Below are positions 49,171-59,950 of a DNA stretch of 64,000 bases, in pieces (position 1 is the stretch's first letter; every line of letters begins with the position of its first letter). The DNA comes from Odobenus rosmarus divergens (taxonomy: Eukaryota > Chordata > Mammalia > Carnivora > Odobenidae). The translations under genes were made by a program, and so were the position numbers. The stretch is taken from the NCBI RefSeq assembly GCF_000321225.1, contig NW_004450660.1:688787-752786 (forward strand). The letters run 5' to 3'. The notes below the pieces were generated by a model. That model saw only the letters and a list, made by a program, of their open reading frames with translations. It had not been told where the DNA came from and did no database searches.

Positions 49171-49934
49171 TGCTCTTTTCTGCCTATAATGTTTTGGAGG
49201 TGTCTAAAATGATGATCTTCTATGTTCGCATCATTCCGGTACCTCAGGTTTCATTATCTTGTGCACAGATGAGCAATAACACAATTTCACTAAATTCTGA
49301 TCTCACCGAATAGTACAAGCCCTCCAGCCTCCTGTCAGTCTCACCAATTATTTCTGATGGGGCCCACAAGATGTCTCTTGAAATCTCATAAATAGCCGTC
49401 ATTCTCTTCCCCTCAAAACCCCATCGTATCCAGTCCTGGAAGGCCTTGGGAAGACAGTGACTCAAGTCCTATGCACTTGCTGGTGCCTATGCCCTCTGAC
49501 AGTATGGTGCCCGAGGCACGGCTACCTGAAACTCCCAGAAGAACACAGCCTTCCTGCAGCTCTCACCAAGCCGCAGCCATGCTGATTCCTATGCAGAGGC
49601 TCAGAGAAGAGCTTTCTCCCTGCTCTGTGCATCCAGCCCCAAAGCAATACTGCTTGAAGCTCTGTGTCTCAAGAGGTCCTTCCCGAAACAAGCCCCACCA
49701 TCTGCTTGCAGCCCCTCTCTCTATAAAATTCCCTTTCGTTTGCTCATCATACTCCTCACCATACTCCCTCCTGCCGTCCTTTTTGCAGACTGTTACCTTC
49801 TCATATCCATCAACTCACCCAAATCACTGCCAGTGGATTGCTAGAGCCACCCTGTCATAAGAAATCCTGAGACATGTGGATTATGTGAATCCTGGATCAC
49901 AGCAAACTGGAATGGATCCAACTTTACACAGTGT
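49171..49934. other. Unassigned sequence
   Basis: A 129-codon open frame (49471-49860) is proline/serine-rich with no domain. Nothing else recognised. Confidence 0.5.
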
Positions 49935-50140
49935 GTGCAATTTACATGCCTTTCACCTCCATTGTCACGCTTGGTCTTCACAGTAATCCTCTGAGGAAAT
50001 GATCTCATGCCTCTGTTACAGAAGAAAAACCTAAGACTTAAAAAGTGAAGCAGCTTGTCCAATGATCTAATAAATGGAGGAGACAGGACTGAATCCAGGG
50101 CTTTAACTCCTGTGTCCAGTGCTCGTTCTTCTCAACCACC
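49935..50140 (-). mobile_element. MIR SINE, antisense
   Basis: Reversed MIR: 'cacagtaatcctctgaggaa', 'gaagaaaaacctaagactta', 'gcagcttgtccaatgatcta', 'gactgaatccagggctttaa'. Confidence 0.7.
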
Positions 50141-52089
50141 CGCACAGAGGGTAGGGGGCCCTGGTAAGGCAAGCATGCTGGAAAGCCTTGAGAACTGAAA
50201 CCGCCCCTGGGCTTGAGCAGACCAGACCATTGGAGGCTTCAGACCCTTTGGAGATTGAAGCTGTAACTCAACCCTTCCCTCCTCCAAGAACAATAAGTGC
50301 GCCTTTCTCTCCAGGACAAGCAGGCATTCAAGGAGAGAGACAGAGGAGGCCTGGCCAAGGAAAACCTGCTGTGCATATCCAAGGAATATGAGCAGAGAGG
50401 CTTTTTCCTCTTTGTAGGAGGCCAGCCTCGGGGGTCATCTATGTTGTCCAAAGTAAAAACCAGACAAGCCAGAAAAGGCCTGAAACCCAAATGAGTACAG
50501 AAACTTAAGGAAAAACAGAAAAGAAAAAACAATAAATACTGAGGACTGGGGCTTTTGTAAGTTGAAAAAAATTTTTTTGGCTCTCCATTCAGACTAAATG
50601 GCTTGTTTTCCATGTTCACTAAAATAGAATATGGCAAAGATAATAAATATACAAAGAATAAAATGCTTTATCTAAAGTCTGCAAGCTTCCCCCAAATTAA
50701 AACTCAGTGTGGTGAGGTATAAAGAGCCCTTTATATAAACCCTTGTGGTTTACATAAAAAAATATAGTCCTTCTAGTCAGAAGTCCAAAAAAAAATCCTT
50801 TCCCAAGTCTGATTGATACTTTGCTTTTATAATCACAAAGACAAGACTGAGGTCCTAGTAATGTCAAACAGAAAAGGGGAAAGAAAAGGGCTTCTCAGCC
50901 ACCACTGGAAACAAGAATCCAGAGCAACCCAGTCTCTTACAAACTCCCCGCTGGAAAGACCAAGGGGTGTGTGAACATCATGTTCTGAACAAGCCGCTAT
51001 GTGACTGAATGATTTTCAGGCCGATATGTGCAGTTCACATCTGTGGGATTATCACGGGATGTATGTTCACACCCAAAACACCCCACACTATAATCCTTCT
51101 CTTGGCCCAGTTGGCTGAGGGACTGGTGCTCGGTCGGATATTCTGTGAGCATTTCATTCACTGATATGGGCCTAGGATTTAGAAGAGCTCATGGCAGATC
51201 ACAGGTACTCAGTAAGTAAACACTGAATGACTGGATGAATCAGGATATCAGCAACCTTGCTTCATGCCTCTTTGTCCCCCTTCCCCCATTGCCCAATAAT
51301 GGAAGCAGCAGTTACAGACAACTTAGGATCCTGTACAGATAAGGGTTAAAAGAAACTTCAAAAGATGATTTGATTCATGAACTGTGGCCTCCCTGAAAGG
51401 CTTTGAGGTGACCAATTCCACCCGGAAGAACAAAATTCTCAACCACTTATAGAGCCAAATTTCCTGGCCCATAAGTATCTCCATTGTTCTAAGGGTATTA
51501 TGTGACTTTTGATTCAGCAAAGCTGATGGAATCTGCTTCCATCGAAGTATTCCAAGTGCTGTTGTTGATACTCCTAGAGCAGCCCAGGATTAAAGTAATG
51601 TTCTTTTAAAACAAAACCAAAAAAGTAGCCTCTTTGAATCCACCCATTTCTCTCCTTTATCATTACCCCTGTCACTGGTGCTTAAAATCCTGACACCCAC
51701 ATTAACAGCCACTTACTTTTCTTAGGCCAAATGCAATCACTTCAGGCTGGCCTGCCTTTCCTTTGTCTCACCTCAAATTTGTTCCTAGACATTTGTGACA
51801 CTTGCCCAAGAGGTCTGGCTGCTTTTCAGACTCACCCTTTCCACCCATCTAACGCATCTCTACTGCACTGATGTCGAAGAAAGAAAATCTGAGCCCTACT
51901 ACCTCTCAAACTTATCTCCTCACTATTCTCACACAGAAAGCCTGTTGTGGTCATATTTCCCATACATACCAGCTACACTTCTGCACGTATCAGGTACCTT
52001 TCTGCCTATGCTACTCCCCCGGCTACGACTGTCCCCTCACTTGCTCTTTACTTGCCAATAGCATATTTAAGTGCTTACAGTGGAAAAAG
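50141..52089. other. Unassigned sequence
   Basis: No gene recognised. The part after about 51640 is faintly L2-like but too weak to call. Open frames of at most 132 codons are domain-free. Confidence 0.45.
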
Positions 52090-52290
52090 ATTAGGACTTG
52101 AAGCCATAGACCAGCTGCATGGTCTTGGGAAGGTTATTCAGCTGTGCTAAGCATCAGTTTCCTTAGCTGCAAAATTAGAATAGCAAAAATCATGATAATA
52201 ATAATGATAGACTATCACAGGATTGTAGTGCAAATTAGATGGAGCCTCATTGTAAATTCTGATTCTAGTACCTCACACTTAGGAGGATAC
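52090..52290 (+). mobile_element. MIR SINE
   Basis: MIR order: 'agctgcatggtcttgggaag', 'gcatcagtttccttagctgc', aaaattagaatagca, 'cacaggattgtagtgcaaat'. A similar stretch at 52318-52400 (gcttccttattcataaaata) may be a second fragment. Confidence 0.6.
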
Positions 52291-52400
52291 ACAAGTTGTC
52301 CACCTCACTTTCTTTCTTTGAATTTCTGCTTCCTTATTCATAAAATAAGAATGCTGTATTAATAACATCCTCCTTAAAAGACTGTGTGGTGATCAGCTGA

Positions 52401-53877
52401 GATGTTGTTCCCACCTCTTCCTCCCAGCCTGACTCACAGGAACCCTCATTCAGACACCTTCCCCAAGGACCTTGGTTTTCAGCCATACCTACTGCCTGGG
52501 CCACTCCACCGGAATTTAGCATAGACAATCCTTACATGTCAGGTTGTTGCTATGCTACAGTTTGTTTTAGCTTTTCATCTATTCTGACCCCTCTATCTGA
52601 CTGCAAGCCCCTGAGAGCAGGAGTTATGTCTCCATGGAGCCTTGCGCATAGTAGGAAGCCAATCATCACTGCCCATGGCTGCTGTGGATAAGGATGGGGA
52701 TCAAGACAGGGGTGGAAATTCCAGGCTCCAGTTCTGGCCAAGTGTCCAATCCCAGAGGCCGAACAACCTGTTTGAGACTGCCTCTCCTTCTCACCCATGC
52801 AATGGGAACCATTTTGCCAGAAACTGCTAAGAAATGAGATCAGCAGAAGAAATAAAGGAATAACCTGCTTATTGCTCTGCTCTCCCTCCAGTACATTCCA
52901 AACATGTGTGATAAACCATTTCTTCTTCCCCAGAGAAGGAAGGTACAAGAGGGAACACAGGTCCAGGCCCTGCAGAGCTGCCTCTTGCCATCTTCCTGAG
53001 AGCTGCCTTGGCCCCCGTGCTAAATGGGGCCTTTAACAGCCCCCTTGGGACTCAAACATTCAGGACAATAAGTAGGCCATTCCACAGAGGTATCATTTCA
53101 GTGGTCACACTGAGTTGAGCTATCTCCCTTGCACTATTTTTACATCTGCCCAGCACAATTTTTTGCTCACTCCCGGGTCCACAAACCAGCCAGGATTTTC
53201 TTGTCTGGGAGCTGTGGCCTCTCTCTCAAACACCCTGGATTTAAATAAAGCAACACTCCCCCCCACCTCACATCTCTTCAAAACCAGCTCTTCCCAGACA
53301 TTGATGAGAACCAACTGAAAGTCAGGATAGGAAACTCTGATGTCCATGTCTCGCCATCCCCCATCATCACCTCCTCCCACGGAGCAGAATGAGCAGCAAC
53401 CGATAGCTTTCAAACAACATAAGTTCCAATAGCAAAAACACCCACATGTATACATTAAAAGCCAATTAAGTCATTCTCAGCATTTTCTCCTTCCTCAAAT
53501 AAGATGGGTTAGAGAAGTCCTGCCAACCAAGGTTCCTGCGTGAACAGATTTTATCTGTTGATGAGCTGGGACTAAGAAGCATAGAGGGAAAGCTCCAGAA
53601 GGCAAGACACCCAAGTCTTACTCCCATAAATAAATATGGAGGGGCAAAGCTGAGCAAGTCTCAGGTGCTTCTTCCTCTTCCTCTTCCTCATCTAACCTTG
53701 TTTGTTGAGTGCAAAGAGCAACATCTTCCTTGCCTGTTAGAAGGGGGGAGAGGCCAGGTGATCTCTTGATCTGCCTTCCAACTTTGGAGTCTATGGATGA
53801 CTCAGGAATAGCAGGAATACGAGCATGTTATGGAAGCCTGACAGCAATGGTCCCCAGCAGGCTGGGCGAGGGCTGGA
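52401..53877. other. Unassigned sequence
   Basis: No gene or confident repeat recognised. Minus-strand frames of 132 and 111 codons lack domains. Confidence 0.5.
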
Positions 53878-54039
53878 TTTTTGGTTGCCATATATGCGGG
53901 CTGGCTCACGGGTGAGAACGATGCTCCTGGGACCTAGTGTGTTGAGGGTGCTGGTGAATAGCCTCCAATGCACAAGACAGCCCCCTCAACTAAGAATCGT
54001 CTGACCTAAATGTCAACAGTGCTGAGGTTGAGAAATCTA
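53878..54039 (+). mobile_element. MER5A hAT-Charlie MITE, partial
   Basis: Starts inside the element (ttttggttgcca) and follows MER5A order to 'ccaatgcacaagacagcccc', 'gtcaacagtgctgaggttga', gaaatct. The left inverted terminus is weak or missing. Confidence 0.7.
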
Positions 54040-54782
54040 AATTAATCAAAACAGGACTTTTGGGGAAAGGTGATGAAGTGAGTGAAGGAGTCCCAACGTC
54101 CCCCTATCCTGAGATGAGGTGAACTTTTCCTATCTTGTACTTCAAACCAGAGAAGGGCATTATTTACATATATAAAAGTAGAGGAGTTTCTGCTACCAGG
54201 TAGATGGATCCAGACTAAAGGAAAACACTAGCCGTTGAATCACAATTCTTCTTCCCTAGGAGGTGATACAACCCCACTTCATGTAAGCATGAAAAATCTG
54301 TCCCTCATGCAGAGGCTTGACAGCTGAAGACAAGGCAAGCTGAGGGGACAACCAGGAAGGCCCGCCTCCACTCAGTGTCCATTTTGCCCCAGTTAATGGG
54401 CAGCCTTGCAATAAGCTAAGCCATGGGGTCCAAGAGCAAACACAGCCACACCAAAGCAAAAGCCTGCAAGTGGGAACAGGAGGAGTTCTCTACATGAGGA
54501 TCCTTCTCAATCCAGTGGAACTTAGTATCTACATTCTCCCTTCACGGGGACCTTCTTTGACACACTAGCTAGTTGCTCCAGGATAGAAGTGACACCCCTG
54601 GGTGCCAGCCTATGCCCTCAGGTGAAATCTGGTTGCTGAGAGCTCACAACACATGTAGCAACTTCCACAGCACAGAGGATAAGCTTCATAGAGATGAATT
54701 TCTTCACTGTGCCTCCTCAAGAGGCCAGATCCCTCCCAATATCTCCCCAGCCCACAAGGATCTCTATCTACAAGCATCTTGT
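54040..54782. other. Unassigned sequence
   Basis: Nothing recognised. Confidence 0.5.
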
Positions 54783-56284
54783 AAAGTACCAGTCTTCCTG
54801 TAGGGGTGGTTCAACATCCACAAATCAATCAATGTGATATACCACATTAATAAAAAAAAAAAGGATAAGAACCATATGATCCTCTCAATAGATACAGAAA
54901 AAGCATTTGACAAAATACAGCATCCTTTCTTGATAAAAACCCTCCACCATGTAAGGATAAAGGGAACATACCTCAACATCATAAAAGCCATATATGAAAG
55001 ACCCACAGCGAATATCAACCTCAATGGGGAAAAGCCTTTCCGCTAAGGTCAGGAACACGACAGGGATGTCCACTCTCACCACTGTTGTGCAACATAGTCC
55101 TGGAAGTCCTAGCCTCAGAAATGAGACAAAAAAAGAAATAAAAGTCATCCAAATCAGCAAAGAATAAATCAAACTTTCTCTCTTCACAGACAACATGATA
55201 CTCTATGTAGAAAACCTGAAAGACTCCACTCAAAACTTGCTAGAACTCATACAGGAAGCCAGCAAAGTCACAGGATATAAAATCAACACACAGAATTCTG
55301 TTGCATTTCTGTACACTAGCAATTAAGCAGCAGAAAGAGAAATCTAGGAATCAATCCTATTTACAATTGCATCAAAAACCATAAAATACCTAGGAATAAA
55401 CCTAACCAAAGAGATAAAGAATCTATACTCTGAAAACTAAAGAACACTTACGAAAGAAATTGAGAAAGACACAAAGAAATGGAAAAACATTCCATGCTCA
55501 TGGATTGGAAGAACAAATACTGTTAAAATGTCTAGGCTACTTAGAGCAATCTATACATTCAATGCAATCCCTATCAAAATACCATCAACTGTTTTCACAG
55601 AGCTGGAACAAATAACCCTAAAATCCTAAAAAATCCCAAAATCCTAAAATGGAACCAGAAAAGACCCCGAATAGCCACAGCAATGTTGAAAAAGACAACC
55701 AAAGCTGGTGGTATCACAATTCCAGACTTCAAGCAGGTTGACAAAGCTGTGATCATCAAGATAGTATGCTACTGGCACAAAAACAGGCATATAAATCAAT
55801 GGAACAGAACAGAGAACCCAAAAATGGACCCTCAACTCTATGGTCAACTAGTCTTCAACAAAGCAGGAAAGAAGAGCCAATGGAAAAAAGTCTCTTCAGC
55901 AAATGGTGTTGGGAAAATTGGACAGCCACATGCAGAAGACTGAAACTGAACCATTTTCTTACACCATGCACAAAAATAAATTCAAAATGGATTCAAGATC
56001 TAAATGTGAGACAGGAATCCATCAAAATCCTAGAGGAGAACCCAGGCAGCAACCTCTTTGACCTCGGCCTTAGCAACTTCTTACTAGATAAGAGGCAAAG
56101 GAGGCAAGAGAAACAAAAGCAAAAATGAACTATTGGGACTTCATCAAGATAAAAAGCATTTGCACAGCAAAGGAAGCAGCCCATAAAACCAAAAGACAGC
56201 TGAAAGAATGGAAGAAGATATTTGCAAATGTCTTATCAGATAAAGGGCTAGTATCCAAAATCTATAAAGAATTTATCAAATTCA

Positions 56285-56487
56285 GGGTGCCTGGGTGGCT
56301 CAGTCATTAAGCGTCTGCCTTAGGCTCAGGTCATGATCCCAGTCTCCTGGACCGAGCCCCACATCGGGCTTCCTGCTCAGTGGGAAGCCTGCTTCTCCCT
56401 CTCCCACTCCCCCTGCTTGTGTTCCTTCTCTCACTGTGTCTCTCTCTGTCAAATAAATAAATAAAAACTTAAAAAAAAAAAAAAAAA
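56285..56487 (+). mobile_element. SINEC (Can-SINE) nested in L1
   Basis: Head gggtgcctgggtggctcag, body ctcccactccccctgcttgt, gtgtctctctctgtcaaata, A17 tail. Imperfect duplication atttatcaaattca (56271-56284) / ttttatcaaactca (56488-56501). Confidence 0.92.
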
Positions 56488-56973
56488 TTTTATCAAACTC
56501 AACACCCAAAAAATAAAAAATCCAATCAAGAAATGGGCAGAAGACATGAACAGACATTTCTGCAAAGAAGACATCCAAACGGCCAACAGACACATAAAAA
56601 AAATGCTCCACATCACTTGGCATCAGGGAAATACAAATCAAAACCACAATGAGATACCACCTCACACCGGTGAGAATAGCTAAAATTAAAAAGTCAGGAA
56701 ACAAAAGATCTTGGTGAGAATGCAGAGAAAGGGGAACCCTCCTACACTGTTGGTGGGAATGCAAGCTGGTGCACTCCTGAAAACAGAATGAAGGGTCCTC
56801 AAAAAGTTAAAAGTACAACTACCCTATGACCCAGCAATTATATCCAAAGGATACAAAAATAGTGATTTTAAGGGGCACATGCACCCTAGTGTTCATAGCA
56901 GCAACATCCACAATAGCCAAACTATGGAAAGAGCCCAGGTGTCCATCAACAGATGAATGGATAGAGAAGATGT

Positions 56974-56975
<2 letters not shown>

Positions 56976-57010
<35 letters not shown>
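56976..57010 (+). repeat. (AC)n microsatellite inside L1 ORF2
   Basis: About 17 AC units between the codons for KMW and the WNIIQPS segment near the ORF2 C-terminus. The frame stays open as a Thr-His run. Confidence 0.95.
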
Positions 57011-57011
<1 letters not shown>

Positions 57012-57284
57012 TGGAATATTATTCAGCCATCAAAAAGAATGAAATCTTGCCATTTGTAATGACGTGGATGGAACTAGAAAGCATTATGTTAAGCGAAACG
57101 ACTCTTAACTATAGGAAACAAACTGAGGATTGCTGAAGGGGAGGTGGGTGGGGGGATGGCATAGTTAGGTGATGGACATTAAGGAGGGCACATAATGTGG
57201 TGAGCACTGGGTGTTATACTCAACTGATGAATTACTGAACTCTACATCTGAACTCTACATTTAATTGAACTTAAATTAAAAAAA

Positions 57285-57822
57285 GTCAGAGAAAGACAAA
57301 TATCATATGATCTCACTCATATTTAAGAAATAAAACAGAGGAACATAAGGGAAGGGAAGGAAAAATAACATAAGATAAAAACAGAGAGGGAGGGGCACCT
57401 GGGTGGCTCAGTTGGTTAAGCGACTGCCTTTGGCTCGAGTCATGATCCTGGAGTCCCGGGATCAAGTCCCACATCGGGCTCCCTGCTCAGCAGGGAGTCT
57501 GCTTCTCGCTCTGACATTTCCCCCTCTCATGTGCTCTCTCTCTCTCTCTCATTCTCGTTTTCTCAAATAATAAATAAAACTTAAAAAAAAAAAACAGAGA
57601 GGGAGGCAAACCATAAGAGACTCTTAACTCTAGGAAGCAAACTGAGGGCTGGAGGGGAAGTGGGTGAGGGGATGGGGTAATTAGGTGATGGGTATTAAAG
57701 ACAGCACTGATGGAATGAACACTGGGTCTTATATGCAGCTGATGAATCACTAAATTCTACTCCTGAAACTAATAATACATTCTATGTTAACTAAATTGAA
57801 TTTAAATAAAAATCTAAAAAAA
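57285..57822 (+). mobile_element. Second L1 3' terminal segment within the composite L1
   Basis: Starts gtcagagaaagacaaatatc, directly after the A-run of the first 3'UTR, runs through 'cataagagactcttaactct' and a second G-rich block, and ends in an A-tail. It holds the 'agtcagagaaagac...agagggag' interval that the first copy lacks (junction near 57098). Confidence 0.8.
57393..57590 (+). mobile_element. SINEC (Can-SINE) nested in L1 3' segment
   Basis: Head ggcacctgggtggctcag, body with (CT)n, AATAAATAAAACTT and A-tail. Perfect 16-bp duplication aaaacagagagggagg at 57377-57392 and 57591-57606. Confidence 0.97.
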
Positions 57823-57835
57823 AAAGCACCAGTCT

Positions 57836-57984
57836 CCGAGCTTAACATATGCGAGGATGAATCTAACTGCAACCAGGTGAACATGAGAAGACCCAAACAC
57901 AGCCATGCTTTTTAGAATCACTACCATGATGAAATAGTTCTCTTCTCATTATGGATGAGTAAGCAAAAAACAAAACAAAGAACT
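57836..57984. other. Unassigned spacer between two L1 elements
   Basis: Nothing recognised. Confidence 0.5.
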
Positions 57985-58590
57985 TTAGAGACCCTTATGT
58001 TTATTGCAGCATTAGTCACAATAGCCAAGATATGGAAGCAACCCAAGTGTCTATCAATAAAAATTTGGGTAAGGAAGATACTGTATATTCAGACCATGGA
58101 ATAATATGCAGGCATAAAAAGGACAAGATTGTCCCATTTGTGACAACATGGATGGACCCGAGGGTATTATGCTAAGTGAAATAAATCAGACTGAGAAAGA
58201 CAAGGACCATATGATTTCACTCATATGTGAAATCTAAAAACAAAACAAATACGTAAACAAACAAACAAAAACAGAATCAGTCCTATAAATACAGAGAATG
58301 AACTGATGATTGTCAGAGGGAAGGGGGTAGAAGGATACACAAAATGGGAGAAGGGGAGAGGGAGATACAGGCTTTCAGTTATGCAATGAATAATTCATGG
58401 GAATAAAAGGCACATCATAGGGACATATAGTCAGTAATATGGTAATAGCATTGTAAAGTGGCAGATGGTCGCTACACTTGTGGTGAGCATAACATAACAT
58501 ACAGAGAAGTTGAATCACTATGTTGTACACCTGAAATTAATATAATATTGTGTGTCAACTATACTCAGAAAAAAGAATTTTAAAAAAAAA
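57985..58590 (+). mobile_element. Older L1 3' end (ORF2 C-terminus and 3'UTR)
   Basis: Recognisable ORF2 end: 'attgcagcattagtcacaat', agccaagatatggaagcaac, 'gacaacatggatggacccga', gctaagtgaaataaatcaga. The 3'UTR ends with 'tgttgtacacctgaaattaa' and an A-rich tail. It has no microsatellite at the site where the two other L1s have one. Confidence 0.85.
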
Positions 58591-58757
58591 TTTAGGGATA
58601 TGAAAGTATTCTGCAGCATGTAAGAAAGAGGTAAATATAGTACAAAAGAGACAGAAGAAAGCAATTTGGGAGAAAGATTTACCATTTTAGGAAAAATTAG
58701 GCAGCAGCCGCTTTCTTTGTTAAAATTAGTATGAAATCTTGATTTTAAGAAATGAAA
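58591..58757. other. Unassigned sequence
   Basis: Nothing recognised. Confidence 0.5.
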
Positions 58758-58760
58758 CAT

Positions 58761-58963
58761 GGGGCACCTGGGTGGCACAGTGGGTTAAGCATCAAACTCC
58801 TGGTTTTGGCTCAGGTCATGATATCATGACCATGAGTTCAAGCCCTATGTGGGGCTCTGCACTCAGTGTGGAGTCTACTTGAGATTTTCTCTCCCTCTCC
58901 TTCTGCTCCCTCCCATTCTTGTTCTCTCTTTCTCTAAAATAAATAAATAAATCTTTTAAAAAA
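58761..58963 (+). mobile_element. SINEC (Can-SINE), older subfamily
   Basis: Head ggggcacctgggtggcacag, 'gtgtggagtctacttgagat' body, CT tract, AAATAAATAAATAAATC tail. Poor duplication (agaaatgaaa / agaaataaaa). Confidence 0.92.
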
Positions 58964-59056
58964 GAGAAATAAAAGATGAAAGGATTACACATAAGAATAA
59001 GTAAAAAAGAAGACTGCAGAGATAAAGAACAGATGCAGTAAAAAATGCTATAGCAG

Positions 59057-59251
59057 GGCGCCTGGGTGGCTCAGTTGGTTAAGCGACTGCCTTCGGCTCA
59101 GGTCATGATCCCAGGGTCCTGGGATCGAGTCCCACATCAGGCTCCCCCTGCTCTGCGGGGAGCCTGCTTCTCCCTCTGCCTCTGCCTGCCATTCCCCCTG
59201 CCTGTGCTCTCTCTCTCTCTGGCAAATAAATAAATAAAATCTTAAAAAAAA
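59057..59251 (+). mobile_element. SINEC (Can-SINE), young
   Basis: Head ggcgcctgggtggctcagtt, body 'ctctgcctctgcctgccatt', (CT)n, AAATAAATAAATAAAATCTT, A13. Perfect 16-bp duplication aaaaatgctatagcag at 59041-59056 and 59252-59267. Confidence 0.97.
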
Positions 59252-59267
59252 AAAAATGCTATAGCAG

Positions 59268-59579
59268 AATTTAAATTTTTTGTTAAAGCAGTAATAAGAA
59301 TGAAGAAAATTAAATCATATGTGGAGGATAAACACAAAAATTTCACCCAGAGGCAGAGGAAAATGACAAAGGGAGGAAAAATATTAAAAGGGAAAATTAT
59401 TTTTTAAAAAAAGGGGGGATTATTTATATGCATGACAAAAGTGCCCCAATACAGGGATGATTAGTGTTCTCTCAGAAGAGATCAAAACAAGTGAATCAGA
59501 AGTTATATTATAAAAAGAATGTCAAAGAAGAAAACTTTTAGGAATCGAATAAGGATTACCTCGACCAAAAGAGTATGGC
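59268..59579. other. Unassigned AT-rich sequence
   Basis: Nothing recognised. Confidence 0.5.
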
Positions 59580-59950
59580 GGCAAGTGACATTCAAGGCCA
59601 GGACATAACAATGTAATGTGTTTTCTGCCTTGTTCCTCTGGGATTCTCTCTCTTGGAAACTAGCCTCTGTGCTGTGAGAAACGCAAGCAGCCACATGGGG
59701 AGGCCACGTGTAGGTGTTCTGGCCGACAGTTCCAACTCATGTCCCAGCCACGGGCAGCATCCTATGCCAAACACGTGAGTGAGCCTTCGGATAATTCCAG
59801 CCCCCAGGCAGCAAGTCACCTCTAGCTTTCAAATGCTCCCAAGTGCCCCCAAGAGGAACTGTCCCTGCCAGCCCTGAACAAAATGCAAGTTCACGAGCAA
59901 ACTGAATGTTGCTTGCTGTTTTAAGCCACTCTGCTTGGGGGTCTCATTGC
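59580..59950 (+). repeat. Old LTR-like interspersed repeat, family unresolved
   Basis: Segments of a common mammalian repeat: ggattctctctcttggaaac, 'ctgtgctgtgagaaacgcaa', gccacatggggaggccacgt, gtaggtgttctggccgacag, 'gtgagtgagccttcggataa', 'ctgttttaagccactctgct'. Probably the same family as 12525-12790. An MLT1-class or similar LTR is possible. Confidence 0.5.

Larger units (their letters stand above)
54796..57822 (+). mobile_element. Composite L1 (ORF2 remnant with two 3' ends), split by two SINECs
   Basis: Begins in the reverse transcriptase part of ORF2: [20 protein letters not shown] at about 54897-54956 and [13 protein letters not shown] after it. The catalytic motif, usually FADD in mammalian L1, reads FTDN at 55183-55194, so this copy is inactive. 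Later pieces include [11 protein letters not shown] (55710 region), CWENW and [21 protein letters not shown] first 3'UTR and short A-run end at 57284. A second 3'-terminal L1 segment follows (57285-57822). The direct repeat aaagtaccagtct (54783-54795) / aaagcaccagtct (57823-57835), 12/13, flanks the whole. Stops and frameshifts are frequent. Confidence 0.85.

Noticed and set aside
49471..49860. 129-codon Pro/Ser-rich open frame
   Set aside because: No domain or conserved feature, and the flanks are ordinary intergenic DNA.
56300..56764. 154-codon minus-strand frame
   Set aside because: Antisense of L1 ORF2 and a nested SINEC, not a gene.
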